DNA of 64,000 nucleotides, taken from Curtanaerobium respiraculi (GTDB lineage Bacteria > Actinomycetota > Coriobacteriia > Coriobacteriales > Eggerthellaceae). The stretch spans positions 186,001 to 250,000 of the forward strand of contig NZ_JANIPD030000023.1 of the NCBI RefSeq assembly GCF_024609215.1, written 5' to 3'. Shown here piece after piece: positions 62,129 through 64,000 of this stretch (its first letter is position 1; each line of letters begins with the position of its first letter). The notes beneath the pieces were generated by a model. The model had not been told where the DNA came from. It saw only the letters and a list, made by a program, of their open reading frames with translations, and did not search any database. The position numbers were made by a program, and so were the translations under genes.

Positions 62129-63514
62129 CTATCTGCCCGAGAAGCAGCCGTCGAACAATTCGACCAGACGGGAGATCCCCTCTCGATACGCGTGGGCCAT
62201 CCCTTGGGCCAAGAGCTTGTTGTTCTCAACCATCTGGAAACGCTGATGCGCACCGGGAAGCAAGCCCGCCTCGAGATCGTCAACCGACACTCCTTGCATA
62301 CCCAATTCTCGAAAATCACCGATATCGTCGCTGAGCAGGATCGGAATAACGCCGCACGCACAATACTCGACTAATTTGGTCGGGCACGCAACTTTGTTCA
62401 CGACGGAGTCATCGCGAAGCACGAATCCGAAATCGCAGGACGAATATCCCTCCACGACCTGGCTGGGAGAAGCCGTGCTAACCTCAAGAGCTGAAGGAAG
62501 CTGCCTTCCATCCCATTCGTTCCAAAACGCAGGAATATCAGGGGTAAAAATCCTGTACGTGCATGTGTCACCGGCCTTCTCGATTGCATCGCACATTCGA
62601 GGAATCATCTGCCACGCCTGCATCCCACCGGCATACACAACAACCGGCTTCGATACCGTACTGACGTCGGAGCGATTAAGAGGCTCATCACACACCTGCA
62701 GAACGGGTTCGTCAAAAATTGGAATTGTGATGAATCTCGCGTAGCACGAAGGATATTTCCCAACGATATGCGCTCGCATCGCATCGGTGACGGTAATAAT
62801 CACATCGGCGTGCTCAACCCCGTACCTTTCTCTGCCAGATAGAACAGGAACCATTCGCTCCTCCCCCATCATCTCCACCTCTTCAGGGGCAACACCATGA
62901 AAATCAAGCATCAGGCTGCAGGTTGCGGATTCGACGATAGGGGGGATGAGGTGGTAGGCGCTTTGACAATAAACGAGATCCGCATGCCCCACGACGGGAG
63001 CAAGCAGTTTTGCGAAGTTCTCATTTGAGATCGAACCGAAAAGCGCAACGTGAGCCTCATCGAAGAATTTTAGCGATACCTTCCCGGCAGCATTTTCGCC
63101 CCCGATGTACACCCTCAGCGCCTCTCTCGGGAATAACCTGTCAATCGCATGGACTCTACGGAAAAATCCATCGGATAGGTTTTCCGGCGTGAACATGGGC
63201 GCCATAACCACGATGGCGCTCTGCCCCGCCGCATGCCGCATTTCCATGAGGTCGACTACAAGGGATGCCAATTCGGACACTCGTGAATCTCTCAAATCGT
63301 ACCATCGTTGAACACAGGCATCGACCGAACGACGCAATTCGTCGGCGGGAGCATCGCTCTCGACAAGCATTCGCGCTTGATGGAATGAGGCAATCGCCTG
63401 GCGTGGATGCAAGGGAATCGCAGCCCTGCAATCAGCCAATCGATCGCGCATGGACGTCCTTGCCATCGTCCAAGATTCCAAAGCGGTGTAGAGAGCATAT
63501 AATGATTCATCCAC
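62129..63514 (-). CDS. GT-B glycosyltransferase
   Basis: A 461-residue protein. The first 90 residues are a helical extension (VVDLMEMRHAAGQSAIVVM at the junction); the catalytic part has SLMLDFHGVAPEEVEMMGEE, VVVYAGGMQAWQMIPRM (donor-domain start) and CPTKLVEYCACGVIPILLSD, the GT4-type E-x-x-A-C-G donor loop. It ends GCFSGR, 31 bases from the convergent CHAP gene. It begins seven bases after wecB, so it is part of the same unit. Donor unknown. Confidence 0.78.
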   Translation of the reverse strand: MDESLYALYTALESWTMARTSMRDRLADCRAAIPLHPRQAIASFHQARMLVESDAPADELRRSVDACVQRWYDLRDSRVSELASLVVDLMEMRHAAGQSAIVVMAPMFTPENLSDGFFRRVHAIDRLFPREALRVYIGGENAAGKVSLKFFDEAHVALFGSISNENFAKLLAPVVGHADLVYCQSAYHLIPPIVESATCSLMLDFHGVAPEEVEMMGEERMVPVLSGRERYGVEHADVIITVTDAMRAHIVGKYPSCYARFITIPIFDEPVLQVCDEPLNRSDVSTVSKPVVVYAGGMQAWQMIPRMCDAIEKAGDTCTYRIFTPDIPAFWNEWDGRQLPSALEVSTASPSQVVEGYSSCDFGFVLRDDSVVNKVACPTKLVEYCACGVIPILLSDDIGDFRELGMQGVSVDDLEAGLLPGAHQRFQMVENNKLLAQGMAHAYREGISRLVELFDGCFSGR

Positions 63515-63520
63515 AGATGA

Positions 63521-64000
63521 TCACCTCTCGCAATCGAGGAAAGATGCTACTGCACGGAGAATGCGCTCCGAAGCATGCCCATCGCCATAGGGATTGACCG
63601 CGTGGGCCATCGCAGCGTATCGCGCTGAATCGCGGAGCAGCGCTCCAACTTCTTCAACGATGGTGTGCGTATCGGGATGCACCAAAATCGCAGTTCCCAC
63701 CTCAATTGCCTCCGGCCGCTCGGTCTCCATGCGAAGGACGGCTACCGGCTTGCCAAAATGAGGTGCCTCTTCTTGCAAACCACCCGAATCTGTCATGACA
63801 AGATGGATGCGCGGTAAAAGATTATGCATATCGAGGATATCTATCGGGCCTGTCAAGATCACATGCGAATCATTCCCCAATAGCCTATGCACCGCATCAT
63901 GAACGATGGGATTCGGATGGACAGGATAAACAAATCTGATATCCGGGAATTCGCATCCTAACTCGGTGATCGAGGAGCAGATGGCCTCCAAATTACGGCC
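63521..64000 (-). CDS. wecB: UDP-N-acetylglucosamine 2-epimerase, C-terminal part (cut by window edge)
   Basis: The last 159 residues. FVYPVHPNPIVHDAVHRLLG, LVMTDSGGLQEEAPHFGKP (the UDP-binding motif) and LRMETERPEAIEVGTAILV are characteristic of the non-hydrolysing epimerase that makes UDP-ManNAc. The gene runs off the window end (the first visible codons read GRNLEAICSSI). ManNAc is a common component of teichoic-acid linkage units and capsules, so it fits the surrounding glycan genes. Confidence 0.9.
   Translation of the reverse strand, partial: GRNLEAICSSITELGCEFPDIRFVYPVHPNPIVHDAVHRLLGNDSHVILTGPIDILDMHNLLPRIHLVMTDSGGLQEEAPHFGKPVAVLRMETERPEAIEVGTAILVHPDTHTIVEEVGALLRDSARYAAMAHAVNPYGDGHASERILRAVASFLDCER

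Overview
The window is high-GC actinobacterial DNA. The wall-associated DUF5648 repeat proteins, the mix of anaerobic electron-bifurcation genes with lic-type genes, and the gene styles fit the Coriobacteriia, most likely an Eggerthellaceae gut anaerobe (Slackia, Adlercreutzia or Gordonibacter-like). That placement is inference from gene content; no rRNA or other marker in the window settles it. No tRNA, rRNA or CRISPR array was seen.

Region 1 (1-12.2 kb) is housekeeping metabolism, all on the minus strand: an oxidoreductase fragment, a branched-chain amino acid operon (ilvB-ilvN-leuA), a two-gene flavin/iron-sulfur complex resembling the Sporomusa-type Nfn (Stn) transhydrogenase, then pyrE, a purine nucleoside phosphorylase and prmC. 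PrmC carries an unusual low-complexity insertion of about 130 residues.

Region 2 (12.2-19.2 kb) is a mobile or decaying island lying exactly between prmC and prfA, which are usually neighbours. It holds a frameshifted IS110-family transposase, an AbiEi/AbiEii toxin-antitoxin pair with an inverted-repeat promoter, an internally deleted IS110 derivative, an excisionase-like protein divergent from an Xre regulator, a small antitoxin-like gene behind a perfect palindrome, and two broken genes joined tail to tail.

Region 3 (19.3-27.8 kb) has prfA, trxA, a carrier-less adenylation enzyme overlapping a GNAT acetyltransferase, a TetR regulator and MFS exporter sharing a perfect 17-bp-arm operator, and a SEC-C protein.

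Region 4 (27.9-64 kb) is a large surface-glycan locus. It includes glf, a teichoic-acid-type polymerase, a Wzx flippase, dTDP-3-amino-sugar genes (fdtA, fdtB), rmlA and an rmlC-rmlD fusion, several GT2 and GT4 glycosyltransferases, DUF2142/DUF2304 membrane proteins and wecB. Inside it is a compact, unusual block: a class V aminotransferase, a TagD cytidylyltransferase fused to a Gfo/Idh-like oxidoreductase, an NCS1 permease with a 57-residue membrane partner, and a fused HTH-LicC-LicA enzyme, with a LicD transferase 2.8 kb away. I read this as a candidate pathway that takes up or makes an amino-alcohol, activates it as a CDP derivative and transfers it to the glycan. Four secreted wall enzymes of different chemistry (L,D-transpeptidase, amidase, glucosaminidase, CHAP) share the same triple DUF5648 module. 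A MntA-HepT pair sits among them.

A 113-118 bp element with 15-bp terminal inverted repeats occurs three times (4440, 19062, 29143), always in the same orientation and twice next to truncated genes; it looks like a MITE-like family.
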